Origin: Ampelocalamus luodianensis
Taxonomy: Eukaryota > Streptophyta > Magnoliopsida > Poales > Poaceae
Reading direction: 5' to 3'
DNA length: 64,000 bases
NCBI GenBank assembly: GCA_036346255.1
Contig: CM070632.1
Location: 50,790,896 to 50,854,895, forward strand
The notes under the pieces are model-generated. The model made no database searches, had not been told where the DNA came from, and saw only the letters and a program-made list of their open reading frames with translations. This document shows positions 11,650 through 22,768 of this stretch, piece by piece. Numbering within the stretch: position 1 is the stretch's first letter; every line of letters starts with the position of its first letter. The position numbers were made by a program, and so were the translations under genes.

Positions 11650-12650
11650 TCATAATCCAATACCCCAGCACCTCCTCCTAAAATGATCCCTACAACTTCT
11701 CTCCAAATCATGAATATAGCTCTTGGACCAATAGGCAACATCATGCGTGTTGACATATTGATAATGCTTCTCATGTCGTAGTTGCTTCTCATCAATCTCA
11801 GCTTGTATCTCTTCTAGATCCTTCCCACTACCGCCCTTTGGGTTCGCAATCTGCACCAACACCGCTTGGCCTGCCATTTCAGTGCGTCTTGACAATTGCT
11901 CAAACGCAAGAATCTTGATTAATCCCTTGAATATGTCCATATCATCCACACCGAGTATGACAGTCTTCCCATCAAACTTCTTCCGAGCTCCATAACACGC
12001 CAGTACGGAGGCTGCGGCTATGCGCACCATGTTAATCCCAACAGGCATGATCTTTATCCCCACCATGTAGCCAAAGTAATCGAGCCCAATGTAGCCCCTC
12101 TTGGATTGGTACTCAATCCCGAGCATGCGTCTGCAACAGGACGGGAAATGCTTGGCGTAATCGAAGGTATGGAACCCAAGTAGATCACAGTTCAGTAGCA
12201 ATTTAAGGATCTCGTCATGGACAGGAAGGCTACGGTAGAGCTCCAACGAAGGGAATGGGTTATGCAGGAAGAAGCCGATGTGGAGGCGGTTGAATCGGTG
12301 ACACAGGAAGGACGGGAGGGATAGGAGGCAGTAGTCATGGATCCAGGCGTAATCGTCCTCGGGGTTGAGGACCTCAACGATGCGCTGGGAGAAGAGCTTG
12401 TTAGCGAGGATGTAGGTCTCCCAATTGGAGAAGTCGAAGCGGCCGCCATGGTCAGAGGTGAAGGGGAGCATGTAGTGGAAGAGCAACCACAACGTCTGCT
12501 TGCAGAAGCTGTGGTAGAACCGATCGGTGAGATCCTTGGGGAGGAAGGCTGGGACACAACGGAAGCGGTCGAGGAGCGCCTACGTGACGTAGAGGACCTC
12601 CATGTGGAAGAGGAGGGAGTCCCCGACGTCTTCATCGTCCGCCGCAGGAG
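11650..12650 (-). pseudogene. Captured trehalose-6-phosphate synthase (class II TPS) fragment
   Basis: The minus-strand frame matches the GT20 domain of plant class II TPS proteins: LWLLFHYMLPF, GGRFDFSNWETYILANKLF, NPEDDYAWIHDY, GFFLHNPFPSLELYRSLP, LLGFHTFDYAKHF, GYIGLDYFGYMVGIKI, GVDDMDIFKGL and AVLVQIANP. It then jumps to LRHEKHYQYV...THDVAYW and CRDHFRRRCWGIG, losing roughly 100 residues that normally lie between. A TAG interrupts the upstream part (about 12590), and the usual HDYH carries Cys for the second His. The phosphatase-like C-terminal half is absent. It lies inside the MULE arms, so it is a transduplicated fragment and not a working synthase. Confidence 0.88.
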
Positions 12651-12904
12651 GGCTGCCCGCTCAAGAGATGGAGGGGCGGCTAAGGGAGGCGGTGGCTAGG
12701 ACGGAGACGCAGGTGGTGACGGCGATCAAAGGCAGCGGGGTCTGGTGGCCGGTGGCGAGAAAAGGAGAGGGGAGTTGAGACTTGAGAGAGAAGAGGGAGA
12801 TGGAGAAGGAGAAAACCAAGGAGAGGCACGTGTGGGGAGGAGAAAATGAAGAACGAAAAGAAGAGAGAGAGAGAGAGAGAGGAGGAGGTGGTGGTGCTTT
12901 GTCT

Positions 12905-13083
12905 GCTGAGGTGGCAAAGTACGGTGACGTGGATGCTACGTCAGTGAAACCGGAGTGGTTTAGGGTGGAAGGGGGTGAAGTAAACGGTTTTGATAGTTGA
13001 GGGTGTAGGATGTCCTGTTTTGTAGTTTATGGTTGAAATCCAGACTTTTCGAAGAGTTTAAGGTTGTAAAATAGACTTTTTCC
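12905..13083. repeat. Right terminal inverted repeat of the Pack-MULE
   Basis: Reverse complement of 3404-3445 joined to 11200-11343, with scattered mismatches. Its outer end is followed directly by the TTGAAAATA duplication. Confidence 0.85.
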
Positions 13084-13621
13084 TTGAAAATATGACTCAG
13101 GTTGTTTAATTCTGAATCATGTTTGGGGCTACAAAGTGCCCTTCTAGCACCTCTTAAACCCTAGGACGAAAGTAACATGTGTAAAGCCCACGGGTTAGGA
13201 CCTAACCCATCTCTATTTATAGCCTAGGGTCCAAAGTCCAAACCATGATCTTATCCCTAAGACCATGTGTTCCAATCCAATTCCAACAAATAAGGGACCC
13301 GAAGCCCTTACGTAACACACACGGGTTTTTCCAGCTTATGTCACGTGTCGTAGCCTCCGGACCACACCTCCGTAGCTCCAACATGCATCATCCATCTTTG
13401 ATTTCTACATGCCCCAAGTCGAGCTCGACTGTATCCTCTAGCATCCTCGACCCTCTGGACCACGACTTCGCACCAAGCCATCTCCTGATTATCGCCGTAG
13501 ATCACAATCGCCTCCGAGTTACCCTGTACATGTAAAGACCAAAACACCATCTTTTCTCGGCACAAGTTCTTCCCAACTTGACCGACATAAGTCCACACAC
13601 ACACCACACGTCTCAAATAAT

Positions 13622-15218
13622 CACTACTACAGAAAGCCTCATCACAGACGGTTCGGAACCGTCATCACAGATGGTTTCCAACCGTCTGTGTAAAAGTACA
13701 TCTGTGATAACAGGCGGTTATCACAGACGGTTTTTGAGCCGTCAGTGATAAAGCTATCGCTGCATTTGAGAACAAGAGCCGTCAGGAAACAGGCTATCAC
13801 AGACGGTTCGAACAAGAACCGCTCGTGATAATCAATTATCGCTGAGCGGTTCTTGTTCGAACCGTGCGTGATAGTATTTTGCTGACGGCTCTTGTTTCGA
13901 ACCGTCTATGATAGCTTTTTTTATTGCAAAATTTTTTTTGTCATTTCATGGATATACTCATACACATACACTGTCATTTCCGAAGCCTCCCAAACATGGA
14001 ATTATTGATACACATACATGGATTCCCAAACTCCTAAGCCTCGCAATAAATTTCTTAAGTCATGGATTCATGGATACGCGCATACACTCGATCATATACA
14101 AGTACCAACAGAAGTAGAATATGGAGGAGAATCTAACAGAAATCTGGATATGAATCTAACACAATTACTACAAGCTCATACATACAAATCTGGATCTGAA
14201 TCTAATAGAACCTCATATACAAAAGTACCAACATAACCTCATATACCAGAGACATCGACGTCGGAGGAGGACTAGAGGAGGTCAGCGTTGGTGTCGGCGT
14301 CGACTCTCAACTGTTGGGGAGGAAGACCACGTCGAAGGTTGGGGACTGCGGGAGCAAGAGAGGACCGGAGCTCGAGGTGCAATGGGGCCGTGGAGCGCGG
14401 AGGACCGGAGGAGCAGCTACCAGCCGGAGCTCGGAGGAGGACTGTCGGAGCAAGGGAGGACCGGGACTGCGGGAGTGTGAGACTGAGCGCCCAGAGGAGG
14501 TCGGCCATAATATATAAGGATATATTTTGCCTCCCGCACGCGTTCAAAATTTTCAAATTCCCGCACGCGCATTACGAGCGGTTTCATACAAAACCGTCAG
14601 GATGACAAATCACGCATTTGGTTCAGATCACGAACCGCTCGTGATAAGTAACTCATCACGAGCGGTTATTATACGAACCGCTCGTGATAAGTACCTCATC
14701 ACGCATGACGGTTGGGATTAACAACTCTCGATTTTACCATGGTTTGGAATTTTTTACTCTCGATTTTACCATGGCTTAGAATTTTCTTACTCTCGATTTT
14801 ACTATAGCTTAGAATTTTAAGCCATGGTAAATCAAAATCCTGATTTGTTATTAATCCCAACCGTGCGTGATGAGGTATTTATCACCGACGGTTGGTATCA
14901 CGAACCGTCAGAAGTATCATAGACGGTTCGTTATACTAACCGCTGCGTGATGAGGTGTCCTCATCGCAGACGGCTCCTTCTACCAACCGTCGTGATACTT
15001 CACGCACGGTTGGTAGAAGGAGCCGTCTATGATGAGCACTATCACGAGCGGTTCTTATTATGAACCGTCAGGAAGTATCACGACGGTTGGTAATAAGAAC
15101 CGCTCGGATGAGCACTATCACGCAGCGGTTCCAGAACCGCTCAGAGAAATTCAACACAGACGGCTCCTTTGGAACCGTCTGTGATGAGGTGTCCAGTATG
15201 ACCTGTTTTGTAGTAGTG
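13622..15218. mobile_element. Non-autonomous CACTA (En/Spm) transposon
   Basis: Ends are CACTACTACAG and its complement (TGTAGTAGTG). The 3-bp target duplication AAT is at 13619-13621 and 15219-15221. Both subterminal regions are packed with short inverted motifs built on ACCGTC/GACGGT and ACCGCTCGTGAT, the usual binding-site arrays of this class. At 1.6 kb it has no transposase. The GC-rich core (about 14240-14515) is open in several frames but matches nothing I know. Confidence 0.9.
14711..14861. repeat. Palindrome with three tandem units inside the CACTA element
   Basis: GTTGGGATTAACA at the left pairs with TGTTATTAATCCCAAC at the right. Between them, a unit of about 33 bp (CTCGATTTTACCATGG...GAATTTT) is repeated three times, and its partner GCCATGGTAAATC is on the other arm. 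Confidence 0.7.
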
Positions 15219-15445
15219 AATATCAGTACCCAATATTGTCAATTATTCATCAACTAAAATATACAAGACCTAGCCATATAGTCTAACAGATGGCATTGGA
15301 TGTATGCAGTAACATTACCCTAAAGATTAGTATTGAGGATGAAGTTCAGGGAAAGAATTAATGCATATATGTAAGCTACGCTGGCTCTTTAATTCACGTC
15401 TGAGTGCGACGTTTAGGAAATAATATTTGTACCGCAATGGAGTGG

Positions 15446-15453
15446 TATATATA
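15446..15453 (+). promoter_or_regulatory. Probable TATA box of the first DUF247 gene
   Basis: TATATATAT about 65 bp before the ATG at 15516, in an otherwise AT-rich upstream region. The assignment rests on position only. Confidence 0.5.
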
Positions 15454-15515
15454 TGGAGGTAGGATCTAGGGTGTAATTTAGCTGAACCAAAACCTACACA
15501 CTAAGTATTGGCGTC

Positions 15516-16862
15516 ATGAACATTAGTCGTGCTCATGCAGAAGCAACAATAATGATACCTATCCAAGAGAGGGTGAGAAGCACAACTAAGAGACTTGAGG
15601 ATGATTTCTCAAAGAATGAGACCAAGATCCACAGGTTCCCTGCAGCCCTACGAGGGATCGGCGGCCCAGGCGACCGCTACATCGTGCCGAGCGTCGTGGC
15701 ACTCGGTCCGTACCACCATGGCTCAACCCACCTGCAAGAGATGGAGGAGGTCAAGCACGCGGCGGCCCAGTACTTCTGCGCGGAGTCGGGCCACTCAGTT
15801 GAGAAGGTCTACGCCAAGATCCTCTTCGTCGCCGGCGAAGCCCGAGGCTGCTACGCCGAGGATGCGGTCGCGGACATCAGCGACGCCGAGTTCGCGGCTA
15901 TGATGTTCCTAGATGGTTGCTTCCTGCTGCAGTATTTAGGTTTTCGCGATGCTCCTCTGCTAAATAGGATGGCCCTGTCCGTGGGGCCATGTATGCTGAG
16001 GGACATCATGCTGATGGAGAACCAGCTCCCATGGCTGGTCCTCGAGGCCCTCATGACCGTCAAGTCCGTGTGCGTGGAAGAGTTTATAGATATTGTCATA
16101 AGAAACTGTCTCCAAGACTGTCCCAGAGAAGTCTCCGTCGTGAATGAAGGCTACAGGGCGCCGCATCTCCTTGGCCTCGTCCGATTGTATCTGACTGGCA
16201 TCTCGCCTCAACCTCATGATGAAGAAACCGATTCCGACGGCACATTCACCATACTTAGCAGTGCCGTCGAGCTAGCAGAGATCGGCATCAGGCTGAAAGC
16301 CAGCCGGGAGGCATGCAGCGCATGCTTCCCAGACATGAAACTCAGCAAGGTCTTCCTCTTCGGCGAGCTCTCCTTGTCACCGTTGTTTCTGAACGAGTTC
16401 ACTGCTTGCTGGTTCGTCAACATGGCGGCATTCGAGGTCTGCACGGCTACCAGCTTTCCCCTTGATGGCTTCGTCGTCAGCTCGTACCTCTCCCTCCTGG
16501 CAATGCTCATGGACAAGGAGGAAGACGCGCACAAGCTGCGGGAGAAACGTATCGTCCAGAGCTTCTTCAGCGACCAGGAGATTCTCGCCTTCTTCAAGGG
16601 CATCGCCCGGCACCTCCGCCTCGGCCAGCGCTACTTCGCGACCACATGCAAGATCGAAGAATACAAGCGCGAGAGGCCGGTGTGGATCGTCGTCCATAAG
16701 TTCCTCTACCACAAGTTCACGATCATCATGACGCTCCTCTCAATCGCTAGTGTGCTTGTCGGCATCTTCAAAACACTCTCCTCCCTCAAGCAAGCACTAG
16801 CCAGCTGCCGGTATCGATTCAGTTATTTGTCTGGCCGTTTAATTAAATCGATCTTCGAGTGA
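15516..16862 (+). CDS. DUF247 (UPF0481) plant protein, single exon
   Basis: A complete 448-aa frame. The N-terminal DUF247 signature is KIHRFPAALRGIG, DRYIVPSVVALGPYHHG and LQEMEEVKHAA. It is followed by MFLDGCFLLQYL and DIMLMENQLPWLVLEAL, which are the most conserved blocks of the family. A hydrophobic segment near residues 403-422 (IIMTLLSIASVLVGIF) is the usual C-terminal membrane anchor. DUF247 proteins are plant-specific and mostly of unknown function; some are self-incompatibility determinants in grasses. The gene is intronless, GC-rich at third positions, and has a TATA box upstream and an AATAAA near 16970. The paralogue at 28646-30070 shares all blocks. I see no break. Specific function is unknown. 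Confidence 0.93.
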   Translation: MNISRAHAEATIMIPIQERVRSTTKRLEDDFSKNETKIHRFPAALRGIGGPGDRYIVPSVVALGPYHHGSTHLQEMEEVKHAAAQYFCAESGHSVEKVYAKILFVAGEARGCYAEDAVADISDAEFAAMMFLDGCFLLQYLGFRDAPLLNRMALSVGPCMLRDIMLMENQLPWLVLEALMTVKSVCVEEFIDIVIRNCLQDCPREVSVVNEGYRAPHLLGLVRLYLTGISPQPHDEETDSDGTFTILSSAVELAEIGIRLKASREACSACFPDMKLSKVFLFGELSLSPLFLNEFTACWFVNMAAFEVCTATSFPLDGFVVSSYLSLLAMLMDKEEDAHKLREKRIVQSFFSDQEILAFFKGIARHLRLGQRYFATTCKIEEYKRERPVWIVVHKFLYHKFTIIMTLLSIASVLVGIFKTLSSLKQALASCRYRFSYLSGRLIKSIFE

Positions 16863-17708
16863 TCATTAATCTAAGGTACCTCATATATGTGTGCATGCAC
16901 TAGCTTGTTTACAGTTTACTTATATATGTGTGCTGATGGTAGCAGCTATGTTGTAAGATCGTTAATGACAATAAAAAGAGGTGAATGATCGTATTTCATA
17001 GTGGTAGCTTTTTTCTCTAGTCTACGATATTTTGATTGTCCAACCTATCAATACAGCGAAAATATGGAAACAAAAAAAACTCAGCAAACAGATAAAAACG
17101 GTACTGTGAACTGTAGCAAACAGGTTTTGTACTGTACATACTGTAGCAGCAGTGCATTGTAATGTTTATACAGTATATGATACTGTAGCAATGAGAGAAA
17201 CGAAAATTCTGCTGGTAGCACACGCACGACGCTAACATCAATAGTAACACCAACAGCCAGACCAAGACGTCATAAGGATATCAGCAATCCAACCAGCTCC
17301 AATCAACACAAGACACACAAGGCACGTCAATCTTTCCTAATTAACTCCAATAGCAACAGCGTTTTCAACTCCTACACAATATTGATAACCAATATAAAAA
17401 AAGTCATCTGCTACTCGTCTCACGTCATGGCCAGCAGAAGACAAACCTCAATCACATGTCACGCACGGCCGCTAAAGCTCATGCACAAAAGCGTTGGCCG
17501 CCAAAAACCCGCTTTGGCGATTTTCTGGAATTCGCTACTGCTCACGCTTTATAGCCTATAGCTCATACATGTGAGCAATAAACTTAGAAGCTCTAACGGA
17601 TCTTCTAGCATTTGTATATAGTCACCCACGTACGGTCCAATAGACCTAGGACCCAATACGTGAGCTTTTACAACATATTATAAAACCAATTTTGGATATC
17701 CCGAAATT
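16863..17708. other. Intergenic, no gene seen
   Basis: Contains the likely poly(A) signal of the DUF247 gene (AATAAA near 16970) and a stretch with repeated TACTGTAGCA-like words (17100-17200). No coding signal was seen. Confidence 0.4.
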
Positions 17709-18600
17709 ATCATATGTCGTAGCCTACGGACCGCACGTCCGTAGTTCCAACACGCATCATCCATCTTTGATCTTCATGCGCTCCAACTCAAGCCCGACCG
17801 TCTCCTCTAGCATTCTCGACCCTTTGGACCATGACTTCGCACCAACCCACCTCCCGGTCACCGCCGTAGACCACGATCGCCTCCGAGTTACCCTGCACAT
17901 GCAAAGACTAAAACACATCCTTTTCCGGCACAAGTTCTTCCCAGCTTGACCAATATAAGTCTACACACACGCGCCACACGCCTCAAATAACATCAGCGTC
18001 CAACATTGTCAATTATTCATCAACTAAAATATACTAGATCTAGCCACATGGTGTAACAATCTTCTCCTTGATGAATACATTGACAATACTTCAAGATTGC
18101 ATGATGAGTAATAGGAAAATACAAAAACTTCAAAACAGTAATGAAAAGAATCAGTTTAAAAGCCAAAAAGCTAGAAAAGCTCCCCCTCAACACAAGGGAA
18201 TCAAATTTCTCCCCCTTTGGCAATATAATCATCAAGAACTTTAGAGAAAGAATAATTCTAAGAAAAAGGAGCAAAGAAAGTAAAAATCAAGAAGCTTTGT
18301 AGATTATCCAAGTCACTTTGCATTGATTTAAGAAAGTAACCAAGCCATCTTGTTGAGTAAAGCTATCGGGATCATATAAAGTCATATACCATATAGCAAC
18401 ATCAAAACAAGTCTTTAGAATGATTAAGCAAATTAAATGAATGATATGCATCTTAACAATGACCAAACCGATTATAGATAGCACAGTGAGATATCATAAA
18501 GAAAAGTTAAAACCTAAAAGTGAAGCAAACTTTAAATCTACATGAACTAGTAGTCTCATGTAGCAAGCTATTGCTCCACACTCAATTCTTAAGCATGTGA

Positions 18601-18677
18601 CATGCTTATAGTATACTTCTTTTCACTGATGGCATGCTTGAAACATACTTCTTTTCATTTGAGCACTTTCTTTTTAT

Positions 18678-18727
<50 letters not shown>

Positions 18728-18733
18728 CATATA

Positions 18734-18769
<36 letters not shown>

Positions 18770-18860
18770 TGTATGGCATGCTTGAAGCATACATCTTTTC
18801 ATTTGGGTATTTTTTATAGAGATACATATATATGTATGGCATGTTTGAAGTATACATCTT
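18601..18860. repeat. Microsatellite cluster (AT)n and (GTAT)n with flanking duplications
   Basis: About 18677-18741 is ATATAT with ATAC interruptions, and 18742-18775 is (GTAT)n. The word GGCATGCTTGAA(G/A)CATAC recurs three times around it (18633, 18775, 18837). Confidence 0.85.
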
Positions 18861-19131
18861 TGCAATTGACTCTTTCTCATTGTTTTTTATAACATGCTAA
18901 ATTAAGTGAGTACAAAAAGATTGCAACAAGAAGCAAACGAGCCTCAGCCAAGATTTAAAATAAGACTCACAATCAAGCTAATCCTTTTCGTTGAACATCG
19001 CAAAGTAATAACTATAATCAATCTAGTCAAAGTATTCCGCCATGTCATGCTTTAGTTCAAAGGTAGCGAATTAATTATAATTAGTCATGATCAAAACTAC
19101 ATAACACATGAGAGAATATGATAATGAAAGC

Positions 19132-19190
19132 CCTACAACTCATTTGATTTTAATGGCCCCTACAACTCATTTGATTTTAATGGCTTGGAC
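19132..19190. repeat. Tandem duplication, about 29 bp
   Basis: Two adjacent copies of CCTACAACTCATTTGATTTT followed by AATGGC. Confidence 0.85.
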
Positions 19191-20235
19191 TTGATGAATT
19201 GTTTGACAAGTATAATAAACAAAGGTTCTGAAATGTTAAACAACAAGCTCCCCCTCAGAATAAGCCCATAGGATGTAACACACTCAACTCACTTCGCAAA
19301 AGAACAAACCGTGTAGAATCAAGCGATTTTATGAAAAAGAGAGCAATCTATAATTCAAACTCAACAAGGTTTAGAGCAACCTCACCCTTTCCACATGGAC
19401 TCTCAGAAAGTGAAATCTCTTGAAAACTATCAAAGAAAGTGAAGAACCATTAAGTATTCCAATCAAGCAATGACGTAAAAGACTAGAACCAAATCAAGCT
19501 TATATTCTCCAACCTCGTCAGCTGTTCTTACATCACAGGAAACATCGGTCTCACAGTACTAGGGTTAGTGAAATAAGATTTAGGAGTCCAATACTGAGAA
19601 ACACGATGAACATAAGCAACAAAACTAGAACCAAAAACATGTGTGTGTGAGCGATCAGAATGCCAAAAAGAAGCATGTCCAACTGCCCCTTGAAATGCAG
19701 ACAATGCTGAACGAGAACTATTTGAAATATAACCCATACCAGCACGTAAAACAGATTTAAAATCATCATGAAAATCCTCTAAAAACCTAGCTTTCGTATT
19801 AGTTCTAGGAACAACAAAAGATGTTGCATATTTTTATCTTAAAGCATTCAATCTTCCTCTTTCTTAACACGTCTAAAGCAAAATTCATGCAAATGTCCAT
19901 CTCTACCACAATAGGTGCAATAAAATTTAATATAATTAGAATTCTTTTGAGATGATGAGCTAGCACCTACAACATTAGTAGAAGAGCTTTGCACAAAACC
20001 AGAAGATTTAAACACAGTTTGTTTTGGTTCAGATTTTACTTCAAATTTTTCAGGTTCAAGAAACTTAACAACCGTAGGAGGATTATTCTTGACATACTCA
20101 ACAAAATTAAATCCTAGACCATGATTTTTAACACTCACTTTTGACTTGTCTAGAATCATATTCAAATTTTTCTTGCCAAAAGAAAATCTTTCTAAAGTGT
20201 CCTTAAGATACTCAATTTCTTTAGCTAGGACAGTC

Positions 20236-20715
20236 CCTGATGATGGCCAAGTCCAAGGTGAGGGCAGTCGCCTTTCGTGGCCACGAAACCAAACATTTTC
20301 TTTTGGTGGAAACTAAAATCTCTTTATCAGCACATGCTCATGTATCGTGACAAGTGTTACAGCAAGTGGTTAAAGGGTTCAGCTTGCCCTGACCCAAAGG
20401 CGAAACTTGAAATGCTACGTACCTTACTTTTCAAGTTTCAATCTCAGGGACCAAAGAGATGTTTTACAAAAGTTGAAGGACAGAAAAAGAAGAGAAGAGA
20501 ACGTATACTTGCGAGAACAATGGGGAGTTGTAAAAGTATTACAGACCATCATGTACGCGGGCTGAATTCTGTTCTGCGGCGCCAGCACCCCATATCTAGC
20601 CCAAAACACCCAAAATTTAGGCTGGCTCAAATCTGTGACTATCATGGGCTCATTTATATTTGTTGGCTCGGCGATGAGGTGTTCATGATGAGATACGGGT
20701 AGCCTACGATAGTAG
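20236..20715. other. Intergenic, one open frame of unknown nature
   Basis: A plus-strand frame at 20277-20702 (141 codons) has no domain I recognise and no codon bias like that of the real genes. It is probably transposon-derived or chance. Confidence 0.3.
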
Positions 20716-22158
20716 TCAATTCAAAAATTTATACCACATAAACCAGAAAGCCATGCAAGCAAAAGATCATAGATCGTTACCACTAGACGCGCAGTGCAGC
20801 GGAAGAAGAGCTGGAGCAGACCGATCCAACGTAGAGCGCGTCGGTGAAATGGTCGTAGTCGATCGTCCAACGTCGAGCACGTCGATGCAGTGATCGTGAT
20901 CGTCTCCTCCAGCAACCTCTGCAGTTCCTTGCGAAGTCATGGATCATCCTTAAGCGCAACAGTAACCGCAGTAGCGTCTCTACGGTATCCACACTTCTAA
21001 GGAAGGAACACCGTACGTCGTGTGCTTGCACCAAGTCACACGGCAGGGCTCTCTTGGGAAGATGGTGGCTAGGGTTTCGGTGGAGCAACTCACGTGTCTC
21101 GTATGTCCCCGATAGCCTCAAGCATCTATTTATATATTTCCCATAACGGGTTATATCCGTACACATTTTGTTCTAACCCATTAAGTGTGTGACCCTGTAA
21201 GTTCATGCGTTATCAGTTGTGACTCGGAAACCCTTTCCGATCACGAGTCGTTAGCAGTTCCTAGCAGGACATAACGATTCCAAAATACACATAAATTGTA
21301 TTGGACGAATCTTAATGTAATATGATCTACGACCAGATTCTTATCACTAATGACCAGCTCGTATCTCTATACGATCAGTTCATATTTAGTCTCGACCAGT
21401 TCGTAACTCCTTACGACCAGGTTTCAATCACTTAGTGATTATGTTCGACCAGTCTACGACCAGTTCAGGTGAGATATTTGTCATCCATGGACTGTTCAAT
21501 ACTTTCTCGATCAAGTGTCGGATAACCTTATATGGTCAAACTCTTCGACTACTAGTGGTATGACCATGCACTTTCTTTTTTCGACCACTTCGAATGGCCT
21601 AGAGATATCTCTCCTGTTATGTTAAGAGGAGCAAATTTCATATCTAACCAGTCACGTCCCTCCACATGTTTCATAGCATACCCGAAAGATACCTTTATAA
21701 CTATCGAGTTACGAGTAGCGTTTGACAACCCCTAAGAGTGTTGTTACACATGTAGGGAACCATGCTGATCTCAGGTCTAAGGATTATACATCATCATTGC
21801 TTAAGACTAACTAATGATACATAGAATCATAACAATCTCAATAGTATTTCAAGGTGGGTCTTATCCAACACCATGTTCTCTAACATGTGTTCACATTATC
21901 GATTCGATATCCCTATATCCATGACCAGTGAAACATGGTCATCAATCAATACATGTGCTGGTCGATAAGTCACTAGTATTCCGACTAGTAACATTCGAAC
22001 ATCATATAAGTTAAAGAGCTTCACCAACAAGTCACATATTCATTGATCTATATAACTGATGATTCATTCAAGGAACATAATAACATTTATTCAATAACTC
22101 ATAAACACAGACATGATACAATTATCTCTATGATTGCATCTAGAGTATATCACCAACA
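20716..22158 (-). repeat. Probable copia LTR remnant
   Basis: The minus strand starting at 22158 reads TGTTGGTGATATACTC, a typical LTR start. The body runs to about 20716 and looks like a long plant LTR (repeated CGACCAG words, AT-rich promoter-like part, GC-richer end). No matching second LTR, PBS or clear target duplication was found, so the left limit and type are uncertain. Confidence 0.4.
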
Positions 22159-22768
22159 GTTCGTGCTCCCAACTCCTAACGGTAGGGATTAGGTGTGTGT
22201 TAATGACGTATCCACGTGTGTGTATCTGTGGGAGTGTGTGTGGTGCGTGTGCATGAGTGTGTTCGACGTGTACTCTAAAAAAACTCTTAACGGTAGGCTC
22301 CACTAAAAAAACAAAAACAAAACTCCTAGCGATAGGCCCAAGGGAGGGGCTAGTTTACAAGAAATTAGGACCGCGAATAAAAAATGTGATCCAAAATAGG
22401 ACTAACCTGAAAAACTCCGAATCACAGCGTATCAGTGGCCATTGGATCAAGGTTGCACGGCCCAGATTGAGGTGTGCAAAGCCAAGCAATAGGTGGTTTG
22501 AGAATGAACCCTAGAATTGTTTATTTTTGTATATTAGGCTCTCCTTTTTCACCTTCCTATCTTCCTCCTATTTCCCTCTCTCTAGCGACACGGCGGAGCA
22601 CCGGAGAGCCTCTGCCGATGCATCCCATTACCGCAACTCCGAACGGGATGCCTTTGCGATGCGATAAGTAGCGGCCTGTGACTCTATTTTGAGGCCTGAT
22701 TTTTTTTACTCGATGCAGGCTAGCTAATGACCACCAGCCACGACACGAGTTTTAAATCCTATTGTGAC
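22159..22768. other. Intergenic flank of the hAT element
   Basis: The word CTCCTAACGGTAGG recurs three times in variant form (22170-22335). No coding region was recognised. Confidence 0.35.

Larger units (their letters stand above)
3404..13083. mobile_element. Pack-MULE (Mutator-like) carrying a TPS gene fragment, split by a gypsy element
   Basis: Terminal inverted repeats of about 185 bp: the left arm is 3404-3445 continuing at 11200-11343, and the right arm is about 12905-13083. Both begin GGAAAAAG and match through the conserved blocks. The element is bordered by identical 9-bp target duplications TTGAAAATA at 3395-3403 and 13084-13092, the length typical of Mutator. With the nested gypsy element removed, it is about 1.93 kb. 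It has no transposase. The inside is a piece of a trehalose-6-phosphate synthase gene, so this is a Pack-MULE. The gypsy element landed inside the left arm and split it at an AGTCT site. Confidence 0.9.
13340..15288 (-). repeat. LTR fragment interrupted by a CACTA element
   Basis: Positions 13340-13621 and 15222-15288 together match 17709-18058 along about 350 bp. The 17.7-18.06 kb copy is the 3' LTR of a Sirevirus-like element, so this is another copy of the same LTR end. Its right border (minus-strand start TGTTAGAC) is at 15288. Its left limit is unclear, and no partner LTR or internal region was found beside it, so it may be a solo or truncated LTR. Confidence 0.65.
17709..20235 (-). mobile_element. 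Sirevirus-like Ty1-copia remnant
   Basis: The 3' LTR end at 17709-18058 (minus-strand start TGTTACACC) is followed by a purine tract AAGGAGAAGAT. Internal sequence then runs to about 20235. Minus-strand pieces include HASFWHSDRSHTHVFGSSF (19528-19737) and a gag knuckle CTYCGRDGHLHEFCFRR (19848-20165) preceded by KEIEYLKDTLERFSFGKKN. The knuckle and the following segment are familiar from grass Sireviruses. Pol is missing and the middle (18.6-18.9 kb) has expanded microsatellites, so this is a strongly deleted copy. The 5' LTR is not adjacent. Confidence 0.72.

Noticed and set aside
18602..18892. Tyr/Ile-rich frames across 18.6-18.9 kb
   Set aside because: Translation of an (AT)n/(GTAT)n microsatellite.
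20277..20702. A 141-codon plus-strand frame
   Set aside because: No recognisable domain, between two transposon remnants. Kept only as a note under the intergenic entry.
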